A stretch of DNA of 64,000 bases, taken from the NCBI GenBank assembly GCA_003116975.1, contig BGKB01000079.1, positions 62,001-126,000 on the forward strand, read 5' to 3'. Below the pieces are notes generated by a model. It was given only the letters and a program-made list of their open reading frames with translations, did not search any database and was not told where the DNA came from. Made by a program: the position numbers and the translations under genes. Source of the DNA: Aurantiochytrium sp. KH105. Its lineage: Eukaryota; Sar; Bigyra; Thraustochytrida; Thraustochytriidae. Shown in pieces: positions 1 through 9,077 of the stretch (position 1 is the stretch's first letter; each line of letters begins with the position of its first letter).

Positions 1-3000
1 CTGTGCGCGGCCCGCGCTAGAGGCAGAGCAGAGCGGCGCGGCGCACCTCGCCCGGCCTGTGGAGCTTCCCTAGGCGCGGTGAAAGGGCAGCGAGAACTGC
101 CCGGAGAACAAGCAGCAGCTTGCCCGGGGCAAGCTAGGCGACGGCCCTGCAAAAGCTGGCGCGAAGCTACTGCATCTCCCCTTTTACCGGCTAGCTTTCC
201 AGGGCCGGGCGGAGGGAACAGGCCGCGCAGCCTCCGCAGCGAGTCCTCTGGGCGCGCCGCTGCGGGGGGCGGTCAGGGGAAGCTACGCGCAAAAGGGTTT
301 GCACGCTAGGCCCTGGCGCAAGCGCAGAGACGAGGCAGGCGGGCGCAAAGCGGCCACGCGGCAGCCAGTCAGGCGAACCAGCCGGCCAGCGAGCCAGGCA
401 GCCGGCCAGGCGAGCGCGCGGGCGAGGCTGAGCCATCCCGATCGCGAGGCGTCAAGATGCCCCTCCGCCCCCCAACCCCCCCCCCCCCTCCCCCCCCCTG
501 CATTCGCTCCCCTCTTCTGGTCTTCCGCTTTCCTCTCTCTCCCTCCGCGCCACTGCCACGTGCGAGAAGCATTTGGCCGCCAGCACGGCCTCCCGAGCTA
601 CGCAAACGTGACGTCGCGGCAGGGAGAAAAGGCGCCGGCAGAGGCAGACGCGCAGTGCAGCGCAGAGGAGCACAGTGCAGCGCAGCGCAGTGCGGCGGAG
701 CACAGAGCGAGCGCCTGCGCCAGTGGCCGCTGCAGAGAGAAGGGCAGCAGCAGCGGGAGAAGGAGAGCCAACGTTGGACGCGGCTGGCTGGCTGCACAGA
801 CTGTGAGGGCGGGCACCCACTCACTCACAGCACTGCCAGCCAGCCAGCCAGCCAGACAGACAGACAGACAGGAACTTGATCGAGAAAACGTCGCCACAGA
901 CGCACGCGAGCGAGCGAGCGATACGCGCGACACGTAGCGCTCGCTGCAGCTGCGGCCCGGAACGATCGAGCATCCATCTTCTTCTTCTGCGTCTTCTGCT
1001 TCTTGTTCGATCGTCATCAAGTCTGGAAGCCTCTCGACGGAGCCTGGCGGCGGACGGACGCTTCCCGCCCGCTACCGCTGCCGCTCCCGCCCGGGCTTCC
1101 GGGCATCCCGGTCTGGCGGGTCTGGTGGCGCGGTCGCTCTGGCGCTTCTTCGCCCGGGCCCTCCTGCCTCGCCTCGCCTCGCAGGTCGCAGGTCGCAGCG
1201 CCGCCTTCCTTCGCCCGCCTGCCTCGCCTGGCTGCCCTGCCGGTCGCCGCTGCCAGCTGCCGCGTCCGGCCTGGCCGGTGCCAGGGACGGCGGCGGGCCA
1301 GCCAGACCCGGCAAGGGGGAGTGAGAGAAGCGCGAGGGCAGAGCGGCGACGCGACGAGACGCGACGCGGCGCGAGGCGACGCGGGCGAGACGGCGCGAGG
1401 CGACGCGGGCGAGACGATGAGGCGCCGGAGACGGAGGAGGGAAGGGAGGGAAGGAAAATGAGAGAGAGAGAGAGGGAGAGGGGGACCGCCACCCTCACAC
1501 ACTCACACACACACTCACACGCACTCGCCGCCTCCGCTCGTGCCGGCGAGAGAGGGGCGCAGTGCCGAGAGGAGCGTGACTGTGGTCAGCAGCGGCGGGC
1601 AGTAAACCAGCAGCCGGCCAGCAAGACAGCCTGCCAGTCGGCCTGCCAGCTTTACCGGCCTCTGCCAAATAGACGCCCTCCAGACCCGCAGCGGCAGCTG
1701 TGAGGGTAGGCGACGCCGCGGTCCACAGTCACCCGCCGGCAAAGCTGGCGTCTGGTCCGCCGAGCTGGAGAGGCGGCGCGGCGGGGAAGAAAGGGTGCGG
1801 GAGGAGGGCAAGGCGGAGGAGGGGGCGGGCCCACAGAGAGGGCCACGAGCCCCGCAGCGGCGGCAGCACGGTCCTCGGGTGAGGATTCAATCGGGGAGAG
1901 GTGCGAAAATAGAATAGAGCAAGCAGCTGGTTGGAAGCGAGAACGGAGCAAGAGGAGGGAGCTTCTTTCTGCCTCCTGCCCACCCCTGACTGACAGACTG
2001 ACTGGGTGGCGGGCGGCCTGCCTGCCTCTGTTGCTTTCTTGCTTTCTTGCTTTCTTGCTTGCTTGCTTGTGAGGCCTCCATGGCCTGCGTGGCCTGGCTA
2101 GACCTTTCTACGCTTGCCTTCTCAGCTTGGCTTTGCTGGCTTGCTTGACTTGCCTTGCCTCGGCCACTTGCCTCGGCAGCCTCGGCAGCGGCTTGCCTTG
2201 GGAATCCCTTCGTCCCCCCGCCGCCAGTCCTTCGCGGCGCTCAGGATCCGGCGCCAGCACGCGCTAGCTTCTCGGAGCACGACCTGCCTCGCGCGGCCAT
2301 GGCGCAGAACCGGCCACGCGCTGCCCCGCTCGCTCTCCTTCGCTTTCCTTTTCTCCTCTCATTCTCCAGGTTGGCGCAGGCCAGGCGGGTCCTGCGGAGG
2401 AACCTACGCGCCAACGTACCCACATCCCCACATCCTCTTCACCCTTGCTTGCCCTTCCCTCCACAGCGCTCGTGCGTCGGCCCGATACATCCTGCGGTCG
2501 CGCCTGGAATTCAAAAGACTTTCCCGACGCGCCCCCGAATCCGGCCCTTCAGCCACCTCAATTGCCCCGCAGACACTCACGCGGCTTGCCCCCACAGCGA
2601 CCCCCATTATATCTCTTGCCGGCGCCCGCGCTCTTTCGTCTCGCCCGGCGCCGACCTCTGCGCGCCAGCCACGCACTGCGCACTCGCGCCGGGGCACCAC
2701 CAGTCGGACCCCTTACATAGGTCCCCGACGCAACGCCGCCGAACTCCGCCAGTGGAGGTCAGGACAGCCTGAGAGAAAGAGGGAAGAAGGGGTGACGGCA
2801 TGCGCATGGTTTTTCCCTTGCCGTTCGTTCGTTCGTCCGTCCGTTCGCGCTACGCGCACAGGGATAGAGAGCCTTACGTTGCTGTGGCCAGGGATGCCGA
2901 CTCGCCCGGCGCAGTCCTTGTCAGTGCCTCTGCAGTGCTGCGGCGATTGCCCTCGCTCGCCCGGCCGCGACGCTGCGCGATGTCCCGCGCGCCCCAAATG

Positions 3001-3924
3001 TCTTAAAGCTTGCCAAATTGGATGCAAGAGCGGTGCTAGCCGGCTTGACGTGCGGCGGCCAGCTCGGCAAGGCCGGCAGGCTGGCAAGCTTGCTGGCATC
3101 GATCCATGCCAGCCAGTCGGGGGCGCGGGCAAGCACTGCTTGCGGTACTGCGCTCAAAAGCCACGGCGCTTTTCGGCCCTTCTCAGAAGCCACGTCGAAG
3201 TCCCGCAGCTCCAGGCAGTCCACGAAAAGCCGCGCAACTTGTCCCGACGTAAGAAGCAAGCGGCCGCCCGCGGCCCCCACAGCGGTCAATTTAGTCGCCG
3301 CTGCAGCCTGTGGTCGCCAGACAATCAAAGGGTCGGTATATTCGAGAAGCACTGCGCTCCCCTCCGCCTGTGGCCACTGCCAAGCTCGCCTGGCAAGCGC
3401 AGGATCTTCAGAGCTACCAGCTTCAAATTTCTCCCGAGCTCCCTCCCGGGGAAATTTTCACTGTGGGAGCATATGATGCTGAAATTGGAGCAACTTGCTT
3501 TGGTAGCTCCCCTCATTTAGAAGCTATTCCTCACCAGGCAGTAAGGCCAAACCCCCTTTGCCCCGCGACGAAGCAACGCGCTTCTTCTTGGGGAAGCGAC
3601 CGAGCCGCCTGCACAGCCGCGCTCGCGCCCGCGCCTGCTCGAGCCCGTGCCCGCGAGAACGAGAGCGGAGAGCCTCGCCCCCGCGCCCGCGCAGACACGC
3701 AACGCGCCTCGCGCGTCTATTGGTCGTGCGCCCGCTTGGTGCCTGTCCGTCTCGTCGTTGTCAAGGACGTTCATCGGCCCTTTGCCTAGCCTCGCGCCGG
3801 CCAACTCTCATCCCTCGCGGCTTACGCGTTTCCCTCGCGGGCCCCGCGCGCGGTCTCGCGCGCGCGACCGCGAGCTTACCCGTCCGCCGTCGTGCCCTGC
3901 CCGCGCGCCCCGCGCGTGGTCACC
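1..3924. other. GC-rich low-complexity region with no supportable gene
   Basis: No open frame here has a recognisable domain or a convincing start. Long stop-free frames exist on both strands (for example 2114-3520), but their composition is Arg/Pro/Ser/Ala noise, as expected for high-GC DNA. The stretch holds C-tracts (477-500), GCGCAG-type repeats (about 650-710), CT/TTC runs (about 978-1005), GA runs (1460-1480), CA runs (1495-1525) and CTTT/CTTG runs (2031-2069). An inverted CCAAT box (ATTGG) lies at 3719-3723, about 200 bp before the AP2 start. The right part is probably promoter and 5' UTR of the AP2 gene; the left part is unexplained. Confidence 0.55.
2031..2069. repeat. CTTT/CTTG microsatellite
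   Basis: A run of TTGCTTTC units followed by TTGC units. The same TTGC/GCAA motif recurs elsewhere (5985-6036, 49350-49395, 53755-53780), always outside coding sequence. Confidence 0.8.
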
Positions 3925-4035
3925 ATGATGAGCCAACAGCAGCAGCAGCAGCAGCCGCAGCAGCAGCAGACTTCACCGACCTTGAACTCCTTCCTCACGC
4001 AACAGCTCCAAGAGCAACGACAACAACAATCTCAG

Positions 4036-4068
<33 letters not shown>

Positions 4069-5352
4069 CAGCAACAGTTCTACTACGTCCCTCAGCAGCA
4101 ACAGCAACAGCAGCAACAGCAGCAGCAGCCGTACATGACTTTTGCACCAACATTCACCATGCAAGCTTCCAAAGCTCAGCTCCCCGCTAATGGCAAGACC
4201 GATGGCCAGAATGACAACGCCAACGACATGGCCATGACGATGGGCAACAATAACAACAACAATAACAACAACAACGATGCACAAACGCAGCAACAGCAAG
4301 GCGGCAACATGGACCTGCGAGGAATGGCGCAGGGAAATTCGAATCAGGTGCAATACTTTCAAGTCCCGCAAGCTTCTGTGCAATCCAATCAAAACTCCCA
4401 GCAAGCATTCCAGTGGGCCCAGCCTCAGCAGCAACAACAGCAACCACAACAGCAACAACAGCCGACGTTCTACGTTGGACCCAACGGCCCAGCCGCCTTT
4501 AACGGGCAGTTCATTCAACAACAGCCACAAGGCACCTTCATTCTCCAGAACGGCATGCCTCAGGTCATGATGCAGCAGCAGAACGGCATGACCTTTGTCA
4601 ACACGAACCAGCAAATGATGCAGCAGACTCCACAGCAATCGTACCCGACCAATATGGGTAATCAGTTCAATGGCTTTGCCCCGGGATTCATGCCCGCCGT
4701 CATGGCACCCTCCATGACGACTCCTGGGTCGTACTCGCTCGTGTCGGCTCATCCATATGCTCGCGTCCACACGACCTCGTCCAAGTATCGAGGAGTGTAC
4801 TGGAACAAAAACTGCAAGGCATGGCGCGCGCGCATTTGGGTTGACAGCAAGAGCGAGCATCTTGGAAACTTTGACGACGAAAAGGAGGCCGCTCGCGCCT
4901 TTGATCGCCGAGCTCTCGAGCTCAACCGCATCACATCGCTCAATTTCCCAGATGAGATCCCCCGCCGCAAGAGCTCTGCGTCGAAGCGTCGCCATCAGCG
5001 ACCGACGCCCACTGGCTCAGACAACGACAATGAGCAAATCACAGATTCCACGGACTCGCAGTCCCTTGGCCCTACCGCCTCGAAGCAGAAAAACCGCCGC
5101 CGCGACGCGGAGGTTGACGAGGTCGCTCGGGAAGAAGGTGTCAAGCGTCGCAAGTCCTCCACGGTGAAATCCGAGAGCGATTCGTCCTCCAAGAACTCGA
5201 CAGCACTGCGCCCTTCGTATACATCAGGCAGCCCTAATAGTAGTCGATGCGACAGCATCGGCGACAGCGCATCAGATAGCGTTTCGGACACGAGCAGCGG
5301 TAAAAATGCTGGGGACGAAACCGTCAAGGTGGAAGAAGAAAGCGTCAAGTAA
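3925..5352 (+). CDS. AP2/ERF-domain transcription factor with polyQ N-terminus (copy 1)
   Basis: A 475-aa protein in one exon. Start is the ATG pair at 3925 in a good context (CACCATGATG). Residues 1 to about 270 are dominated by Gln/Asn runs encoded by CAG/CAA, a likely disordered activation region. One AP2 DNA-binding domain lies at about residues 286-342: SKYRGVYWN opens the beta-sheet, then CKAWRARIW, then HLGNFDDEKEAARAFDRRAL for the helix, then LNFP. The C-terminal 130 residues are basic then Ser/Asp/Glu-rich with nuclear-localisation-like clusters (RRKSSASKRRH, KQKNRRRD). AP2 domains bind GC-rich DNA in plants, apicomplexans and other groups; the target here is unknown. The next gene is a paralogue on the same strand. 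The domain call is secure; the regulatory role is inferred. Confidence 0.93.
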
Positions 5353-6164
5353 ATCCAGGCTCGCAGAGAGACATACACAACTTGACCCGCCTGCTTTGCA
5401 TTCTTTCTTCCTTTCATTCTATTTTCTGACTCGTACACTACTACTCTCTTTCATGCCCTGATCCTGTTGGCCCCATCTAATCAATAACGCATTTGGAACC
5501 TGATTATCGATGTATGCACGTGTTCGACATCAGCATATGCCTGGCTGCCGTTCAATTTCGATTTCGCGTCCCAAGAACATTTGCATTTTCATGCGCAGAA
5601 AAGAAAAGTGAAATCGATTTGAAGTCTCGTGGTCTCCTCTGCCTGTCATGGATCTCGTTCACAACGCAAAGACCTTAGACTCTTTCTTATCGTCCGTCAT
5701 CTGGGGTATGGGCTGCGCAAATGTTGGTTTTGCCAGACCAGGGACTCCCATTTTTTCCAATCATGGTGGTGAGAGCGAATTGCTGACTCGTGCAAAGAGC
5801 GTAAAGCATCACTGCAAGAAAGATTCCACCTGCAGCTGGCAATGCTGCTCGAGGAATGTGTCAATTCCTCAACCATTCAGTTTGTTACCCGATTCTAGTA
5901 GGAATTATACCTAACCTAGTAGTAGCATCGAGTAGTGAACAAAGGTTGCAAAGACAGCGCGAGAAGAAGGGGCTCCAAACAAAGCAACCAAGCAACCAAG
6001 CAAGCAAGCTAGCAAGCAGGCAAGCTAGCTAGCAAGTGAGAAGCGACGGGTTAGCTTCGACCAGGAGCGTTCAGAAGGACTTGGAGGTCTCATGCGGACA
6101 ACCTCGGCGGCACAGGCAAGGTGCAAAGGTGCGCGCCGTACACCCTTCTTCTCTCCCACTCCTC
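5353..6164. other. Intergenic region between the AP2 genes
   Basis: No gene seen. It contains the 3' UTR of copy 1 and a GCAA/CTAGC-rich simple repeat at 5985-6036 just before copy 2. A GTG-initiated extension of copy 2 is open back to 6036, but no ATG supports it. Confidence 0.6.
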
Positions 6165-6899
6165 ATGCTACCTGCCCAGAGTGAAGATGCGTGCCATGGT
6201 GCCGTAGCACCAACTGCAAGCAACCCAAGCGTAGGGCTTGAGCAGCTTGCTTCCGACTGCGCACTCGCGCAGGAGTCGCGCAACGAAAGGCGTCATCCCA
6301 GTGATTCACATGCGCACCCTTCCCACCATCAACAAGAGCTTGAGGAGCAATCACAAAACCAAGGCCTCATCGCTGTTCCAGGCGAAACTAGGCGCCTCTC
6401 ATTGCAGGCAGCTGGTAGCTCAAACGTGACACGGGGCGACGCTCATTTCAAGTCCGGCACCTCTCGAGACTTTGGTGCCGGCAATGAGAGTGTACGTGAA
6501 TCTGAAGCTTTCTTGTCGCAGCAAATGACGATCCCAGAGGATGCCCTAGCTCGCAACCCCAGGCCCGTGTTCCCCTCACCATTTGACCAAAAGCGCGTGG
6601 CGGAGCCCTGCGAAGCTGGAAAAATCGCGTCCAAGTATCGAGGTGTATATTGGAACGCAACTTGCAAAGCATGGCGCGCCCGTATCTGGTTTCAACTCCG
6701 TAGCGAACACCTTGGCAACTTTGATGATGAGATCGAGGCTGCCCGAGCCTTTGATAAAAGAGCCCTTGAACTTGGCCGCATGAAGGACATGAATTTTCCC
6801 TTCGAGAGCCCTGCGGTAGAGTTTCTGACGCGAAGAAAGGACCCTCGGCAGTTTACTGTAGAGCCGGAGCACATGGACACGACAGACTCACAGGGATAA
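6165..6899 (+). CDS. AP2/ERF-domain transcription factor (copy 2)
   Basis: A 244-aa protein, single exon, taking the first in-frame ATG at 6165. The frame is open upstream to 6036 without an ATG, so an upstream exon is possible; I looked for one and the phases did not fit. One AP2 domain at about residues 156-212 begins SKYRGVYWN, continues CKAWRARIW and HLGNFDDEIEAARAFDKRAL, and ends MNFPFE. It is nearly identical in core to copy 1, but the rest differs: there is no polyQ, and the N-terminus is Ser/Gln/Glu-rich. Only about 30 residues follow the domain. A tandem duplication with rapid divergence outside the DNA-binding domain is the simplest reading. Both copies probably bind similar sites. 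Confidence 0.85.
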   Translation: MLPAQSEDACHGAVAPTASNPSVGLEQLASDCALAQESRNERRHPSDSHAHPSHHQQELEEQSQNQGLIAVPGETRRLSLQAAGSSNVTRGDAHFKSGTSRDFGAGNESVRESEAFLSQQMTIPEDALARNPRPVFPSPFDQKRVAEPCEAGKIASKYRGVYWNATCKAWRARIWFQLRSEHLGNFDDEIEAARAFDKRALELGRMKDMNFPFESPAVEFLTRRKDPRQFTVEPEHMDTTDSQG

Positions 6900-8212
6900 T
6901 GTGGGTCATTGATTGATCCATCCAACCCATCCATCCATCCATCCATCCATCGCGACATCATCTTATGTGTCTTCTTGGCTTGAGGCTGTTTGAGGGCAAC
7001 TCGTCGACGAAAAGACGTACCGTGAGAAGAGAGTGCTCAGGTCTACGCCAAAATTAAGATGAGGGAAAGGCGTCAGAATTGAACGTTTTCAACCATGACT
7101 GGCAGCAAATATGAATACTTTGATTCGAGCTTGCTTGGGTGAGACTTCAGATGCAGCAAAAAAATGAATATTGGAAAATAAAGACGAAGGACGTAGGAGT
7201 AAGTGCATCCTTTGTAACTATTAGTTATCAGTCCCAGGATAAGTGATGCCGAGCGACAAATTTCGGGCCCGTGGCTAGACAGCGGTTCGATGCGTGACGT
7301 GATGTAATGAATTTGACCTGACATGGGCGCGGTCTCACTGGAAACAATTTCAAGGTCGTCTCTCACAATTTGGGATCGTCAATCTGACATAGATCTTCTT
7401 TCTTTGCAGATTCAAACAAATGCAACGATGCTTCAAAGAGTGCAGTGCTGTGTAAAGCAAATGCGAGAAAGACAAACGCGCACCAAAGAAAGCGTACGTG
7501 ACATTTGCTCGCAAAGAAGACAGAGACGCACGGAATTCTTCTCTCTCGACCATAAATGAGCAAATCGTTACGGCAAGACAAGAATCCTTGAAAGTAAGCA
7601 AAAAAATAGCCAGGCGTATAAGCAAAGCTACATGCGAAGTGAGCAAGTGCGCGCTCCGTGAGCCCTTCGGAACGCTGACTTGGAAATAGGCCTAATCCTT
7701 CCAATCGAATTTCCAGTGTGTGTTTGCGTTTTTGTTCCTTGATTTATGAAGAAAACTGGCTGCCGGTTGGCCTTCGTGCAGATCATCAATCTGCTTATCT
7801 CGTCACTTTGGCCACTGCAAACAAGAGCCATCCGGCAGCCAGAAATTTCTTCGTAGCTCGAGGGCAACTTGAATACATTTGAAACCGCATTCTCGCAAGA
7901 AAAGCATCCATTCCAAATGAAAAAATTCTAACATTGCTTGCGTCCTTTACAGGACAGACAGATAGGCAAGGCGCAAATGGTCCGTTCCTTCAAAAACGAA
8001 GCAGACTAAGTTTTTTATCTACTGTTGGGAGGGAGCTTTCAATTTGGTTGATAAGGACTTTTTTCCCGTCAACGTGCGGTGCGACAAATTGAACCTACGT
8101 TTTAAAAAAAAAAAATTGGATGGATACAAGTATTCAATTCAGCCCCCCGGGTCGGCAAGACGTTGTTGGTAGGGACAGAAGAAGGAGAACGCAAGAAAGA
8201 AATAGACATCAT
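6900..8212. other. Intergenic region, AT-richer than its surroundings
   Basis: An (ATCC)n microsatellite lies at about 6927-6950, just after the AP2 stop. The rest becomes steadily AT-rich. Short open frames on both strands show no domains and no plausible codon pattern. No gene is supported. Confidence 0.6.
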
Positions 8213-8344
8213 ATGAATGCCAGCCCTGTCCTCCCACTCGTGCTTCTGTTGGCCTCCTTGGTACAAGTCTATGGGCTTGCACCAAATCTCCTTCGAGGAG
8301 GGTCCAAACTTGACCATAGAGTTGCTTTCATTTACAACTACTAT
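8213..8344 (+). pseudogene. Possible first exon of a small secreted-protein gene interrupted by the retrotransposon
   Basis: ATG at 8213 opens 44 codons beginning with a good signal peptide: short polar start, hydrophobic VLPLVLLLASLVQ, then VYG with a likely cleavage before LAPN. TAT at 8342-8344 is followed by GTAAAT, a usable 5' splice site. A very AT-rich stretch follows and ends in a T-rich tract plus CAG at 8569-8571. The retrotransposon duplicated TCAGA exactly there. After the right LTR the second TCAGA (15348-15352) is followed in phase by 19 more codons and a TGA at 15409-15411, giving a predicted ancestral protein of 63 aa. Coding status is unproven, and the intron is far more AT-rich than the other introns in this window. 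Confidence 0.3.
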
Positions 8345-8572
8345 GTAAATATGAAAATGTGCTCTGAATGCGCTTGCATTTTCTAATATTTTTACTAAAT
8401 ATATTTTATATTTATATATATATAACTTATTATAATAAATAAAACATTAAATATACATATTATGCAATATCGAATTTATATGGGTTTCTAGTAAGAAATT
8501 ATATTTTGTTATCAATAAATAATTTTATCTCAAACAATATAATTTTACACTTTATTGTATTTTATTTTCAGA
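8345..8572. other. AT-rich island, possible intron, at the retrotransposon insertion site
   Basis: About 200 bp made almost wholly of A and T (ATATAT, TTATAATAAATAAAAC and similar), in sharp contrast to the GC-rich window. It ends with a polypyrimidine-like tract and CAG. Either an intron of the small secreted-protein candidate or an AT-rich integration target. Confidence 0.5.
8568..8572. repeat. Target-site duplication, left copy (TCAGA)
   Basis: TCAGA immediately precedes the left LTR and is repeated at 15348-15352 immediately after the right LTR. Five bp is the usual size for Ty1/copia integration. Confidence 0.9.
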
Positions 8573-9021
8573 TATCAGAGTCGTGCCGCGCCACAACGCA
8601 GTTTGCCGCAACGCAGTTTGCCGCAACGCATTTTTTCGCAACGGATCTTGCTGCAACCCATTTTGCGGCCTCGCATGAATGGCCGGCCTGGATTGCCATA
8701 CACCTAACTTACCAAAAATACCAAAAATAACCGACATCTTCCAAGTCTCTCGTTTTTCGTCTGCGCGCGTGCTAGCCTAAGCGAAGGCGCGTGAGCACCG
8801 GCGGCAGCGCCGCGCGTAGAGCCGTGGGGACGCCCACGAGCCTACGCGCGTGCCTGTTTGCCGTCGGTGGCTGGGTAAGCGATCAGAAAAGATCATTGAT
8901 TGCTCATTGCTGTCTTGGCTGCAGACAAGGCTAGCAGACCAGCACAAGACAAGAGTCTTTGACTCATTCGTGTGCGCCAAGTACTAATCCCAAGGCTTGG
9001 ACGCCCGACACCCCTCCAACA
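8573..9021 (+). repeat. Left LTR (449 bp)
   Basis: Runs from TATCAGAGTCG to CCTCCAACA and reads identical to 14899-15347. It ends in CA, but starts TA, not the usual TG; the boundaries are fixed by where the two copies diverge and by the TCAGA duplication. A five-unit 15-bp tandem array occupies 8594-8668. AT-rich ACCAAAAATACCAAAAATAA near 8711-8730 could act as a core promoter. Confidence 0.96.
8594..8668 (+). repeat. 15-bp tandem array in the LTR (five units)
   Basis: Units start at CAACG/CAACC: two exact CAACGCAGTTTGCCG copies followed by three diverged ones. The same array is at 14920-14994 in the right LTR. It lies in the presumed U3 region, where such arrays often bind transcription factors. 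Confidence 0.85.
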
Positions 9022-9045
9022 AGTTATCAGCTCCAAAGCTCTGCC
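9022..9045 (+). promoter_or_regulatory. Putative primer-binding site
   Basis: The first internal bases, AAGTTATCAGCTCCAAAGC, lack the TGG start expected for a tRNA 3' end. TTATCAG is the complement of a 7-base anticodon loop CTGATAA, as in a tRNA-Ile read with G or inosine at the wobble base. This resembles half-tRNA priming of Drosophila copia. Inference from loop complementarity only; the stem match is imperfect. Confidence 0.35.
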
Positions 9046-9077
9046 AAAAGAGCTACCATCTCCTGCTCGTGCAACGT

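Noticed and set aside
2114..3520. 468-codon open frame on the + strand
   Set aside because: Arg/Ser/Pro-rich noise with no domain; several overlapping frames on both strands are equally open in this GC-rich stretch.
3973..4995. 340-codon antisense frame across the AP2 gene
   Set aside because: It is the Leu-rich mirror of the CAG/CAA tracts in the real gene.
6090..6180. Extra first exon for AP2 copy 2 (ATG 6090, acceptor near 6180)
   Set aside because: Splice signals look tempting, but every phase combination gave an early stop.
8506..8730. Pentapeptide-repeat-like frame in the LTR
   Set aside because: Produced by the 15-bp tandem repeat; not in a coding part of the element and present in both LTRs.
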